Of a stretch of 64,000 nt of DNA, positions 37,844 through 47,751 are shown one piece after another. The stretch lies in contig NZ_AMGO01000007.1 in the NCBI RefSeq assembly GCF_000299575.1, positions 248,001 to 312,000 on the forward strand, in the 5' to 3' direction. How positions within the stretch are numbered: the stretch's first letter is position 1; each line of letters opens with the position of its first letter. The notes beneath the pieces are model-generated. The model was not told the DNA's origin, ran no database searches, and worked only from the letters and a program-made list of their open reading frames with translations. A program made the translations under genes and the position numbers. The stretch comes from Oceaniovalibus guishaninsula JLT2003 (lineage in GTDB: Bacteria; Pseudomonadota; Alphaproteobacteria; Rhodobacterales; Rhodobacteraceae).

Positions 37844-38777
37844 CCCGCCGCTGGCCGCGCCGGGCGCCGGAACGGGCCGGTCGGGGCGCGTCGGGCTGCT
37901 GGTCTGGCGGATCAGCGGCGCGGCGGGACCGGTTTTGGCCGTCATCCTGGCGCTGCTGGCGATCTGGTATGCGGCGACGGTCTGGCTGAACGCGCAATGG
38001 GTTCTGGATCAGGCCGCGCGCGCCGACCGGATGGCGGGGTTCGGCGACATCCTGCGCGGTACGCTGAACCAGGAGCGTCCCGTCCTGCCCGCGCCCCATC
38101 AGGTGGCGGCCGAGCTGTGGAACACGGTTGCGCTGCAACCCGTCACCTCGCGCCGCAGCCTTGTCTGGCACGCCTGGGTGACGCTGAGCGCGACGTTGAC
38201 GGGGTTCGGCATCGGGACGGTGCTGGGGATCGCGCTGGCCATCGGCATCGTCCATAACCGCGCGATGGACATGAGCGTGATGCCCTGGGCCATCGCGTCG
38301 CAGACCATTCCGATCCTGGCCATCGCGCCGATGATCATCGTGGTGCTGAACTCGGTCGGGGTGCAGGGGCTGTTGCCCAAGGCGATCATCAGCGCCTATC
38401 TGTCGTTCTTTCCGGTGGTGGTCGGGATGGTCACGGGGCTGCGGTCGCCGGATGCGGCGCAACTGGACCTGATGCGCACCTATTCGGCGAGCCGCGCGCA
38501 GACGCTGTGGAAGCTGCGGTTTCCGGCCTCGCTGCCCTATCTATTTGCATCGTTGAAAGTGGGCGTCGCGGCGTCGCTGGTGGGGGCGATCGTGGGCGAA
38601 TTGCCGACCGGGGCCGTGCGGGGCCTGGGCGCGCGGCTGCTGTCGGGCAGCTATTACGGGCAGACGGTGCAGATATGGGCGGCGCTGCTGATGGCCGCCT
38701 TCTGCGCCGCGCTGCTGGTCGGGCTGATCGGGCTTATCCAGCGGCTGACGCTGGGCCGCATGGGGCTGGCGCGTTGA
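37836..38777 (+). CDS. ABC transporter permease 1
   Basis: A 313-aa inner membrane permease of the BPD_transp_1 family with about six helices. The coupling loop is in Y-S-A-S-R-A-Q-T-L-W-K-L-R-F-P-A-S-L-P-Y. An unusually long N-terminal part (about 90 residues with one membrane segment before the core) distinguishes it from permease 2. It overlaps the ATPase gene by eight bases and permease 2 at TTGA. Two different permeases imply a heterodimeric channel. Confidence 0.88.
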   Translation: MSDPPLAAPGAGTGRSGRVGLLVWRISGAAGPVLAVILALLAIWYAATVWLNAQWVLDQAARADRMAGFGDILRGTLNQERPVLPAPHQVAAELWNTVALQPVTSRRSLVWHAWVTLSATLTGFGIGTVLGIALAIGIVHNRAMDMSVMPWAIASQTIPILAIAPMIIVVLNSVGVQGLLPKAIISAYLSFFPVVVGMVTGLRSPDAAQLDLMRTYSASRAQTLWKLRFPASLPYLFASLKVGVAASLVGAIVGELPTGAVRGLGARLLSGSYYGQTVQIWAALLMAAFCAALLVGLIGLIQRLTLGRMGLAR

Positions 38778-39640
38778 GCGGCGCGGCATCGTTGGGCGTC
38801 GTGCTGGCGGTCTGGCTGGGGGCGTGGTGGGCCAATGCGCGCCTGTCGGCGGCGCGGGGACGGGTGCCGCGCCTGCTGGTTCCGGCAATCTTCGGTCTGA
38901 CGCTGCTGGTGCTTTGGGAACTGACGGTGCGCCTGTTCGGCGTGCCGGGGGTGATCCTGCCGCCGCCTTCGGCCATCGGCGCGCGGATCGCGGATTCGGC
39001 CGACATCCTGTGGACCGACTTCGTGCAGACCTTCGTGAAGGGCGCGCTGTCGGGCTATGTCATCGGTTGCGGCGCGGCGCTGCTGACGGCGGTGGCCATC
39101 GACCGCTCGGCGTTCCTAAAACGCGGATTGCTGCCGGTGGGCAATTTTATCGCGGCGCTGCCCATCGTGGGCACGGCGCCGATCCTGGTGATGTGGTTCG
39201 GCTTCGACTGGCAGAGCAAGGCGGCGGTCGTGGTGGTGATGGTGTTCTTTCCGGTGCTGGTGAACACCGTGGCGGGGCTGGCGGCGGCGGACGCGATGCA
39301 GCGCGACCTGATGCGGACCTATGGGGCAAGCTGGGGGCAGGCGCTGATCAAGCTGCGGCTGCCGGCGGCGATGCCGTTCATCTTCAACGGGCTGAAGATC
39401 GCGACGACGCTGGCGCTGATCGGCGCCATTGTGGCGGAATTCTTCGGCTCGCCGACGCGTGGAATGGGATTTCGCATCTCGACCGCCGTCGGACAGCTTG
39501 CGCTGGATCTGGTCTGGGCCGAGATTGCGGTGGCGGCCGTCGCGGGCTCGGTCTTCTACGGGGCGGTGGCGGCCGTCGAACGGGGGGTGACGTTCTGGCA
39601 TCCCTCGCAACGAAAACGAAACGGTTCGCGGGGAGGATGA
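38774..39640 (+). CDS. ABC transporter permease 2 (TTG start)
   Basis: Second permease of the importer, 288 aa with about six helices; coupling loop in Y-G-A-S-W-G-Q-A-L-I-K-L-R-L-P-A-A-M-P-F. No ATG is suitably placed; TTG at 38774 overlaps the permease 1 stop as TTGA, which fits translational coupling, though a GTG about nine codons on is an alternative. The binding-protein gene starts four bases after its stop. Confidence 0.85.
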   Translation: MSGAASLGVVLAVWLGAWWANARLSAARGRVPRLLVPAIFGLTLLVLWELTVRLFGVPGVILPPPSAIGARIADSADILWTDFVQTFVKGALSGYVIGCGAALLTAVAIDRSAFLKRGLLPVGNFIAALPIVGTAPILVMWFGFDWQSKAAVVVVMVFFPVLVNTVAGLAAADAMQRDLMRTYGASWGQALIKLRLPAAMPFIFNGLKIATTLALIGAIVAEFFGSPTRGMGFRISTAVGQLALDLVWAEIAVAAVAGSVFYGAVAAVERGVTFWHPSQRKRNGSRGG

Positions 39641-39644
39641 CGAC

Positions 39645-40631
39645 ATGAGACATCTGACGATTCTGACGGCGGCTCTGGGGCTGGCCGGGGCGGCGCAGGC
39701 GCAGGACGACCTGACGCTGCAATTGAAATGGGTCACGCAGGCCCAGTTCGCGGGCTATTACGTGGCGAAGGACAAGGGGTTTTACGACGAGGTCGGGCTG
39801 GACGTGACGATCCGGCCTGGCGGTCCCGACATCGCGCCGACGCAGGTTCTGGCAGGGGGCGGCGCGGATGTGGTCGTGGAATGGATGCCCGCGGCCCTGG
39901 CCGCGCGCGAGAAGGGCCTGCCGCTGGTCAACATTGCCCAGCCTTTCAACGCGTCGGGCATGATGCTGACCTGCCTCAAGGAAAGCGGCGTCGAAAGCCC
40001 CGAGGACTTTCCGGGCCGCACGCTGGGCGTGTGGTTCTTCGGCAACGAATATCCGTTCCTGTCGTGGATGAGCCAGCTTGGCATCCCGACCGAGGGCGGC
40101 GCGGACGGGGTCGAGGTGTTGAAACAGGGATTCAACGTCGATCCGCTGCTGCAAAAGCAGGCCGACTGCATCTCGACCATGACCTACAACGAATACTGGC
40201 AGGTGATCGACGCGGGCCTGACCGAGGACGATCTGGTGACGTTCCGATACGAGGATCAGGGCGTCGCCACGCTGGAGGACGGCCTTTACGTCACCGAGGA
40301 GACGCTGGCCGAGCCGGGGATGAAGGACGTTCTGGCGCGGTTCGTCGCGGCATCCATGAAGGGCTGGAAATACGCCGAGGAAAATCCCGACGAGGCGGCC
40401 GAAATCGTGCTGGAGAACGATGAAACCGGCGCGCAGACCGAGAAGCATCAGAAGCGGATGATGCGCGAGGTGTCGAAGCTGACCGCCGGATCGGACGGCA
40501 CACTGGATCCGGCGGCGTATCGGCGCACGGTCGAGTCGCTGCTGTCGGGCGGGTCCGATCCGGTCATTACCGCCGATCCGGGCGACGGCGCCTGGACGCA
40601 TGAGATCACCGACATGGCGGCGGACCTGTGA
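39645..40631 (+). CDS. NMT1/THI5-type substrate-binding protein
   Basis: Periplasmic binding protein, 328 aa, with signal peptide ending A-Q-A (about residue 19). The domain opens L-T-L-Q-L-K-W-V-T-Q-A-Q-F-A-G-Y-Y-V-A-K-D-K-G-F-Y, the hallmark of the ThiY/RibY/NMT1 group that binds pyrimidine-like or flavin ligands, followed by W-M-P-A-A-L-A-A-R. GGGAGGA sits before the ATG. As part of a RutR-linked operon it most likely captures a pyrimidine or its degradation intermediate. Confidence 0.88.
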   Translation: MRHLTILTAALGLAGAAQAQDDLTLQLKWVTQAQFAGYYVAKDKGFYDEVGLDVTIRPGGPDIAPTQVLAGGGADVVVEWMPAALAAREKGLPLVNIAQPFNASGMMLTCLKESGVESPEDFPGRTLGVWFFGNEYPFLSWMSQLGIPTEGGADGVEVLKQGFNVDPLLQKQADCISTMTYNEYWQVIDAGLTEDDLVTFRYEDQGVATLEDGLYVTEETLAEPGMKDVLARFVAASMKGWKYAEENPDEAAEIVLENDETGAQTEKHQKRMMREVSKLTAGSDGTLDPAAYRRTVESLLSGGSDPVITADPGDGAWTHEITDMAADL

Positions 40632-40675
40632 TCGATGGGCCGGGACGGCACGCGGCCGGTCCCGGCCCTTCGGGA

Positions 40676-41521
40676 ATGACGGAGCCGGAGGACGCCGATG
40701 CGCGCCGAGCCGTAGCGCCGGTGATCTGCTATCCGACCGACGCGCTGCCCCAGCCGGATATGGGCCGGACGGTGTGGCTGCGGGACAATCCGGCGACGAC
40801 GGCATCGGTGACGGTGCCGCCGCGTGACGGGCGGGCGATACGGGTGCCGGCGGGCCATGTGCTGCGCATCGTCTGCCCCGAAGGACCGCAGGTCGGCGAT
40901 CTGAACCTGTTCGCTGCCGACGATCTGAACGAACGGTTCTACAGCGGCAAGACGCGGGCGCTGCACGGAACGCATGTCGGCATCGGCGACAGGCTGTGGT
41001 CGTGTTTGCCCTATCTGCGCCCAATGGCGACGGTCGTGGGGGACAGCCTGGCCTGGTATGGCGTGGATGACTGGGGCGGGCGGGTGCATGACGTGATCGG
41101 CACGCGCTGCGACCCCTATACCGGGCGGCTGCTGGGCGGCGGGGATTATCATCATTGCTGCCACTCGAACCTGACGCGGGCACTGGCGGATGCGACGGGT
41201 TTGCCTCTGTCGCAGGCGGAGCTTTCGGTGCACGATGTGCTTAACGTCTTCATGTGCACCGGCTTCACGCGCGAGGACGGGCGTTATTTCATGAAGGCCA
41301 GCCCGGTGCGGGCGGGCGATCGGCTGGACCTGCTGGCCGAGATCGACCTTCTGGCGGTGCTGAGCGCCTGTCCGGGCGGCGATTGCGGCACGGTTCATTC
41401 CAGCGATGCGGCGCGATGCCACCCCTTGCGGATGGACGTTCTGGCACCGCCGGGCGGTCCGCCGGCCGGTTGGCAGCGGCCCGAAACCAGTGGATACGAT
41501 CGCAGCCACGGGCGCGGTTGA
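40676..41521 (+). CDS. DUF1989 (urea carboxylase-associated) family protein
   Basis: A 281-aa member of DUF1989, often called urea carboxylase-associated protein; activity is unproven. Family blocks are G-D-L-N-L-F, W-S-C-L-P-Y, the Cys/His-rich D-Y-H-H-C-C-H-S-N-L, and L-N-V-F-M-C-T-G-F, plus C-P-G-G-D-C-G near the end; these His and Cys could bind metal. The start is uncertain: ATG at 40676 is used, but a GTG at 40628 overlaps the preceding stop (GTGA). It is the last gene of the pyrimidine operon and is followed by a strong terminator. A role in handling released urea/ammonia or carbamate is a guess. Confidence 0.82.
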   Translation: MTEPEDADARRAVAPVICYPTDALPQPDMGRTVWLRDNPATTASVTVPPRDGRAIRVPAGHVLRIVCPEGPQVGDLNLFAADDLNERFYSGKTRALHGTHVGIGDRLWSCLPYLRPMATVVGDSLAWYGVDDWGGRVHDVIGTRCDPYTGRLLGGGDYHHCCHSNLTRALADATGLPLSQAELSVHDVLNVFMCTGFTREDGRYFMKASPVRAGDRLDLLAEIDLLAVLSACPGGDCGTVHSSDAARCHPLRMDVLAPPGGPPAGWQRPETSGYDRSHGRG

Positions 41522-41525
41522 TACG

Positions 41526-41552
41526 AAAAAGGCGGGCCGAAGCCCGCCTTTT
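41526..41552. terminator. bidirectional rho-independent terminator
   Basis: AAAAA-GGCGGGC-CGAA-GCCCGCC-TTTT: a perfect 7-bp GC stem with a tetraloop, flanked by A- and T-runs, located between the convergent pyrimidine operon and the PRC-barrel gene. It should work on both strands. Confidence 0.92.
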
Positions 41553-41576
41553 GCGTCGTGATGGGTCGGTAGGGGC

Positions 41577-42701
41577 TTACTGATAAGCCTCCATCGCCTC
41601 CATCTCGTCCTCGCTCATGTCCACATAGACCCGCAGTTCGCCGCCGTTTTCCATCTGCTGCACCGACAGGTCTTCCATCGCAATTGCGACGGGCTTGGCA
41701 CCGAGGCCGAGGAAACCGCCCACATCGACGACCGCCCGGTCGAGATCGCCATCGGCGGTCATCACCAGATCGCCCACTTCGCCGACACGGCGGTCGTTGG
41801 CGTCATAGACGCTGGCCCCGGTCAGGGTCGCCGTGTCGATATCGGTATAGGGCACGACGATGAAGCCGCTGCGCGCCGTCAGGGGCGACATGGCGCGGTC
41901 CGCGGGTGCGGTGCCATCGGTCACGACCAGAGCGGACGCGTCGGCATTGGCGTCCGTTTCCATCGCGGCGGCATCCGCTTCCTCGATGTTCACCTGCGCG
42001 TCCTGCTGGGTCACGTTGACATCGGCACCTTCGGCGGATTCGACGTTCACGACCGGTTCGGCATCCTCGACGCGGATATCCGCCTCGCCGCCGCCTTCGA
42101 CGTTCACGTCGGCTTCGGCCTGATCAACGATGACGCGGGCCTGTTCGGCTTCATCGACGTTCACCTGCGCCTCGGCTTCCTCGATGCGAATGTCCGGCTC
42201 GCTTTCGTTCACGACGATGCGCGGTTCGGGCCGCACGAAGCGGATGACCGGCTGCGGCTGCTCGACGCTGACACGGGGTTCGGTCGTTTCCACGTCGACA
42301 TCGGGTTCCGGCATGCGGATCGTGACGATGGGCTCGGGGATGTTGACGGTGACGACCGGCTGGGCCTGCTCGACCGTGATGACCGGCGCGCGCTGCTGCA
42401 CGGTGACGACAGGCTTCTGCTGGGTCACGGTGATTTCGGGCTGCGGCTGTTCGACGGTCACTTCGGGCGCGGCCTGATCGACGCTGACGACCGGATCGTC
42501 CACTTCGACGGACACGCTGGGATCGGCCTGTTCGACGACGATTTGGCCGCCCATCGTGTCGGCGGTCGTGGTGCCCACGCTGTCGACTTCGACCTCGGCG
42601 GTGCCGTCACTGTCGATGTCGGTGGGGGTGTCCTGGGCGATGGCGCCGGTGGACAGGGTCAGCGCCGCGGCCGAGCCGAGAAGAAAGGCCTTGATGGTCA
42701 T
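41577..42701 (-). CDS. exported PRC-barrel protein with nine-residue beta repeats
   Basis: A 374-aa secreted protein. Residues 1-23 are a signal peptide (A-I-A, cleavage before Q). Residues 53-244 are about 21 tandem nonapeptides of the form x-V-x-V-E-x-x-x-P (for example P-V-V-T-V-N-I-P-E, P-D-V-D-V-E-T-T-E), acidic, with alternating hydrophobic residues expected to form a beta-solenoid or stacked strands; towards the end Pro gives way to Ala. Residues 278-360 form a PRC-barrel domain (S-V-Y-D-A-N-D-R-R-V-G-E-V-G-D-L). GGGAGAA precedes the start. The product is probably an envelope or periplasmic structural/stress protein. Confidence 0.8.
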   Translation of the reverse strand: MTIKAFLLGSAAALTLSTGAIAQDTPTDIDSDGTAEVEVDSVGTTTADTMGGQIVVEQADPSVSVEVDDPVVSVDQAAPEVTVEQPQPEITVTQQKPVVTVQQRAPVITVEQAQPVVTVNIPEPIVTIRMPEPDVDVETTEPRVSVEQPQPVIRFVRPEPRIVVNESEPDIRIEEAEAQVNVDEAEQARVIVDQAEADVNVEGGGEADIRVEDAEPVVNVESAEGADVNVTQQDAQVNIEEADAAAMETDANADASALVVTDGTAPADRAMSPLTARSGFIVVPYTDIDTATLTGASVYDANDRRVGEVGDLVMTADGDLDRAVVDVGGFLGLGAKPVAIAMEDLSVQQMENGGELRVYVDMSEDEMEAMEAYQ

Positions 42702-42868
42702 GTGGTTCTCCCGTGTTAGGTTCTGGGCCATCAAGGGCGCAGGACGGGAAATGGTTCCAGAAAACCTCTCGCACGGTCAATTTTTAGGGAAATTCGATTG
42801 GCCAGGCGCCGTTGACGGCAGTTTTCGGCCTGCGCCCGCCGACACGATGGCGGACGCAGGCAGGTCGA

Positions 42869-44830
<1,962 letters not shown>

Positions 44831-44979
44831 GATAAGCACTCTCCCTCGGCTGGGCGGATATTCGGCCCGCGTTCCGGCATTGTCGAGCATGTCTTGCCGC
44901 GGAAACCGGGTTTCGTTCAGATTTTCGTAACGGGGATGCGCCATCAAGGGCCCGTGTTGCTGCCAGGATCGCCCCGCCC

Positions 44980-45864
44980 ATGACCGACCAGTCGCCGCTG
45001 CGCCGAAAGATCGGCGAAGGGCGGCGCGCCGACGCGCCGCCGCCGCTCAGCCCCGAACGGATCTGGGGCCGCGCGGTCGTGCACGGGCTGAACGATTCCA
45101 TCGGGCTGGCGGCGGTGGCCGAGGATGCCGCGACGGATCGCCTGTTTCCCGCGGCGGCCGCCGCGCTTGTCGTGCCGGGGGCGCTGGCGGTCCTGCTGGA
45201 CGGACCGGACGGCTGGGGGCTGGCGGTGCTGGATCCCGGCTTTCTTGCCGCGGTGATCGAACAGCAGACGATGGCGCGGGTCGGCACCCGGCCGGTCGAC
45301 AGCCGCCCCGTCACCGCGCTGGATGCGGCGATGGCGGCCGATCCGCTGGACCGCATCCTTGCCGCGCAGGAGGTTTTGGCCGCCGACCTGACGGGGCTGG
45401 AAATGAGGCGCGGCTATCGCTTCGCGACCCGGATCGAGGATCCGCGCGAAATCGGATTGCGCCTGGCCGAGACCGCGCATCGCCGGGTCCGCATCGGCCT
45501 CGCGCTGGGCGGCGGCGCGCGTCACGGGCATCTCGACATCGTGCTGCCCGAACCGCCCCCGCGATCCGCGCCGGGCTTGCCCCCGTCGAACTGGCCCGAC
45601 CGGCTGCAAACGCGGGTGATGGGGGCCGAGGTCGGGCTGACCGCGCGGCTGGCCTCGATCAGCCTGTCGGCCGGCGAGATCACCGATCTGCGGGTCGGTC
45701 AGGTGCTGACCCTGCCGCGCAGCGCGCTGGGGCGCGTGCAGGTCACGACCGGCATCGGCGAGGTGGTGGCGGAGGGCCGGCTGGGGCAATCGGACGGACG
45801 GAAGGCGGTTCGGATCGTCGGGCAGGCGACGGGCGAGGTCTCGATGGATGGCGAGGGGGGATAG
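44980..45864 (+). CDS. FliM/FliN-family C-ring-like protein
   Basis: A 294-aa protein whose C-terminal 70 or so residues form a SpoA/FliN-like surface-presentation domain ([27 protein letters not shown]). The N-terminal part has a FliM-like middle-domain character ([16 protein letters not shown]). FliM forms the flagellar switch that binds CheY-P. No other flagellar gene is present in this window, so it is an orphan or the flagellar cluster is elsewhere. It is divergent from acs. Confidence 0.75.
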   Translation: MTDQSPLRRKIGEGRRADAPPPLSPERIWGRAVVHGLNDSIGLAAVAEDAATDRLFPAAAAALVVPGALAVLLDGPDGWGLAVLDPGFLAAVIEQQTMARVGTRPVDSRPVTALDAAMAADPLDRILAAQEVLAADLTGLEMRRGYRFATRIEDPREIGLRLAETAHRRVRIGLALGGGARHGHLDIVLPEPPPRSAPGLPPSNWPDRLQTRVMGAEVGLTARLASISLSAGEITDLRVGQVLTLPRSALGRVQVTTGIGEVVAEGRLGQSDGRKAVRIVGQATGEVSMDGEGG

Positions 45865-45951
45865 CGTCGAAGCGGACAGGCGGATCCGTAGGGGCGCGCC
45901 GGACTGGCTTTCAACACGCACCCGCATCAGTCCATGCCAATCAGCGCCGCG

Positions 45952-46374
45952 TCATCCCGGTGCCCGCTGGTCGATCTGCGCGGCGAGGGGGCGGATGTCA
46001 TAGCCGCTCTGCGCGGCGGCGGTCACGATGGCGTCCGTCGGCATCGTTCCGGCCATCGCCAGCGCCCATGCGACGGTCGAGCGGGTGCCCGAGCGGCAAT
46101 AGGCCAGCACCTTGGTCCCGGCATCGGCGACACGGCGTTGCGCGGCGATGTTGTCTTCGGTCATGGCCCCGTTGACGATGGGGTTCGCGTGAAGGCGCAG
46201 GCCCTCGGCCTCGGCGGCCCGGCCCATCGCGGCGAACGACAGATCGGCATCGACCTCGTCATCGGGGCGATTGCAGAGGATGTCGGTGAAGCCCGCTTCG
46301 CGCAGGGCCGGCATCTGCGCCGGGTCGATCTGCGGCGAGACGGCGAAATCGGGGGTGAGATAGCGGATGTCCAT
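45952..46374 (-). CDS. TIGR01244/DUF442 (Blh-like) phosphatase-fold sulfurtransferase
   Basis: A 140-aa small protein of the DUF442 family, related to the dual-specificity-phosphatase-like part of beta-lactamase-like hydrolase Blh, which is linked to sulfide and biofilm responses. The active-site loop is A-Y-C-R-S-G-T-R-S, with Cys and a phosphate-binding Arg. The N-terminus has F-A-V-S-P-Q-I-D-P-A-Q and F-T-D-I-L-C-N-R-P-D-D-E, both family-typical. It starts at 46374, 50 bp after a two-helix membrane protein gene on the same strand. Confidence 0.85.
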   Translation of the reverse strand: MDIRYLTPDFAVSPQIDPAQMPALREAGFTDILCNRPDDEVDADLSFAAMGRAAEAEGLRLHANPIVNGAMTEDNIAAQRRVADAGTKVLAYCRSGTRSTVAWALAMAGTMPTDAIVTAAAQSGYDIRPLAAQIDQRAPG

Positions 46375-46424
46375 AAATCGGTTTCCTTGGCCTCGGGGCG
46401 GAAGGTTGGCGGCGGTCGTGCGGG

Positions 46425-46643
46425 TCACGGGGCGAGGAATATGCCGGCCATCACCACCAGCAGTCCCAGCAGCGACAGCATCAGCGCACCGAGGTTCCAG
46501 GCCACCAGCCGCTGCAACCGCGCCCGCAGCGCCACGTCGTCCAGCCGGGCGCGGCGCGCGCGCGCGGCCTGCACGATGCACCACATCAGCCCCGCCAGAC
46601 CCGCCAGCGACAGGCAGACGCCGACCCAGACCAGAACCGCCAT
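46425..46643 (-). CDS. small two-helix membrane protein (72 aa)
   Basis: Function not known. Two hydrophobic helices (residues 4-25 and 50-70) flank a basic loop A-R-A-R-R-A-R-L-D-D-V-A-L-R-A-R-L, giving an inner-membrane hairpin with a cytosolic positive loop. It precedes the DUF442 gene on the same strand and probably shares its transcript. Divergent from gapR. Conserved-looking amphipathic loop and helix ends argue against a chance frame. Confidence 0.65.
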   Translation of the reverse strand: MAVLVWVGVCLSLAGLAGLMWCIVQAARARRARLDDVALRARLQRLVAWNLGALMLSLLGLLVVMAGIFLAP

Positions 46644-46776
46644 TCGATATTCCCGTATTCGTCAGCGACGTGCTTAGCGCGGATCGTGCGGGATCGTCCA
46701 TCGTGCCGATGCCGCTTGCGCGGCGAAGGGGCCGGCCATAGGAGAGGCGCCCACGGACAGGACGAAAGGTGCGGAC

Positions 46777-47040
46777 ATGGCGGAACCCCAGGTGATCGAC
46801 GACGGCTATGGCGTCACGGCCGAGGAGCTGCGTCAGTTCATCGAGCGATACGAACGGCTGGAGCAGGAAAAGAAGGACATCGCCGACGCCCAGAAAGAGG
46901 TGATGGCCGAAGCCAAGGGCCGCGGATACGACACCAAGGTTCTGCGCAAGATCATCGCCCTGCGCCGCCGCGACAAGGACGACATCGCCGAGGAGGAGGC
47001 GGTGCTGGAGATGTACAAGGCCGCGCTGGGCATGCTGTGA
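46777..47040 (+). CDS. gapR: GapR family DNA-binding protein (DUF2312)
   Basis: An 87-aa coiled-coil nucleoid protein, homologous to Caulobacter GapR, which binds AT-rich, overtwisted DNA and stimulates topoisomerases. The sequence follows the family closely: L-R-Q-F-I-E-R-Y-E-R-L-E-Q-E-K-K-D-I, K-E-V-M-A-E-A-K-G-R-G-Y-D, K-V-L-R-K-I-I-A-L-R-R-R-D. GAAAGG precedes the start. tRNA-Thr follows 68 bp after its stop. Confidence 0.95.
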   Translation: MAEPQVIDDGYGVTAEELRQFIERYERLEQEKKDIADAQKEVMAEAKGRGYDTKVLRKIIALRRRDKDDIAEEEAVLEMYKAALGML

Positions 47041-47108
47041 CGGGCCATTCGCCGAACCTTGCCTTGCCGTGCGGCGGGCGGTAAGTCCCGTCGCGCGAAA
47101 GGGCGCCG

Positions 47109-47184
47109 GCCGGTGTAGCTCAGCTGGTAGAGCAGCGGTTTTGTAAACCGAAGGTCGGGGGTTCGAACCCCTCCACCGGCACCA
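47109..47184 (+). tRNA. tRNA-Thr, anticodon UGU
   Basis: A 76-nt tRNA with encoded CCA. Acceptor arms GCCGGTG and CACCGGC pair fully; the D-arm has TAGCTCAGCTGGTAGAGCA; the anticodon loop TTTGTAA gives UGU, read as Thr (ACA); the T-arm is GGGGGTTCGAACCCC. Position 27-43 is a G-A mismatch, tolerable at the stem end. It lies between gapR and a small membrane-protein gene. Confidence 0.97.
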
Positions 47185-47308
47185 TGCCGATGACGATGCC
47201 GCAGGGTGCCCAGCCGCCGTTCTTCGAGAATGGCGAATTCATGCCGGCGCCCCGTTTCGGACGCGCCCGATGGCCAGTTAAGTATCCGAATCACGGGGAA
47301 TCGGAAAG

Positions 47309-47704
47309 TTGAGAGATACCGCCACACGCCGGAACGCGTTCTATGTCCTGCTTCTCGCTTTCGTCGCCTTCGGTGGAATCGTCGATTATTACGTCTGGGG
47401 GTCTGCAGGGCTTGTCGCTTTGAATGATTTCACCCAGATGGTGGGGATCATCGCCCTGTGCATTCTTTGGCTGCGCGCCGACGCGTCCGTCCGCGACCGG
47501 CCCGCAACCCGCCTGAGCGTGATCGCGACGATACTGTTCCCGCCGGCCGGCACGACGATCCATCTGTTTCAGAGCCGCAGCAAGCTGTTTGCCTTCGGCG
47601 CTGCGCTGCTCTTCTGGACCGGCGTGTTCATGGCCTTCTTCGCCGGCGATATCGCAGGTTCCTGGATCGTAGACGTTCCGACGACCGTGGCTCTGGGCGA
47701 ATAG
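47309..47704 (+). CDS. hypothetical multi-pass membrane protein (131 aa)
   Basis: Not recognised. Three to four hydrophobic segments: residues 11-30, 38-55, 68-82 and 94-112. The start is uncertain; TTG at 47309 with CGGAAAG upstream is the only plausible site before the first helix. The reading frame has hydrophobic periodicity typical of real membrane proteins. It converges on metG, ending 48 bp away. Confidence 0.55.
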   Translation: MRDTATRRNAFYVLLLAFVAFGGIVDYYVWGSAGLVALNDFTQMVGIIALCILWLRADASVRDRPATRLSVIATILFPPAGTTIHLFQSRSKLFAFGAALLFWTGVFMAFFAGDIAGSWIVDVPTTVALGE

Positions 47705-47751
47705 CGCCCGGCAGAGCGGCCCTACGTTTCCGTCGGCGCCGCCCGAAAACC

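Noticed and set aside
42062-42480. Repetitive DNA in the PRC-barrel gene considered as a CRISPR-like or intergenic repeat
   Set aside because: The 27-bp periodicity is coding: it reflects nine-residue protein repeats with degenerate codons, and there are no spacers.
46833-47327. A reverse-strand frame crossing tRNA-Thr and gapR
   Set aside because: It reads through the tRNA in antisense, a common misannotation, and overlaps gapR completely.
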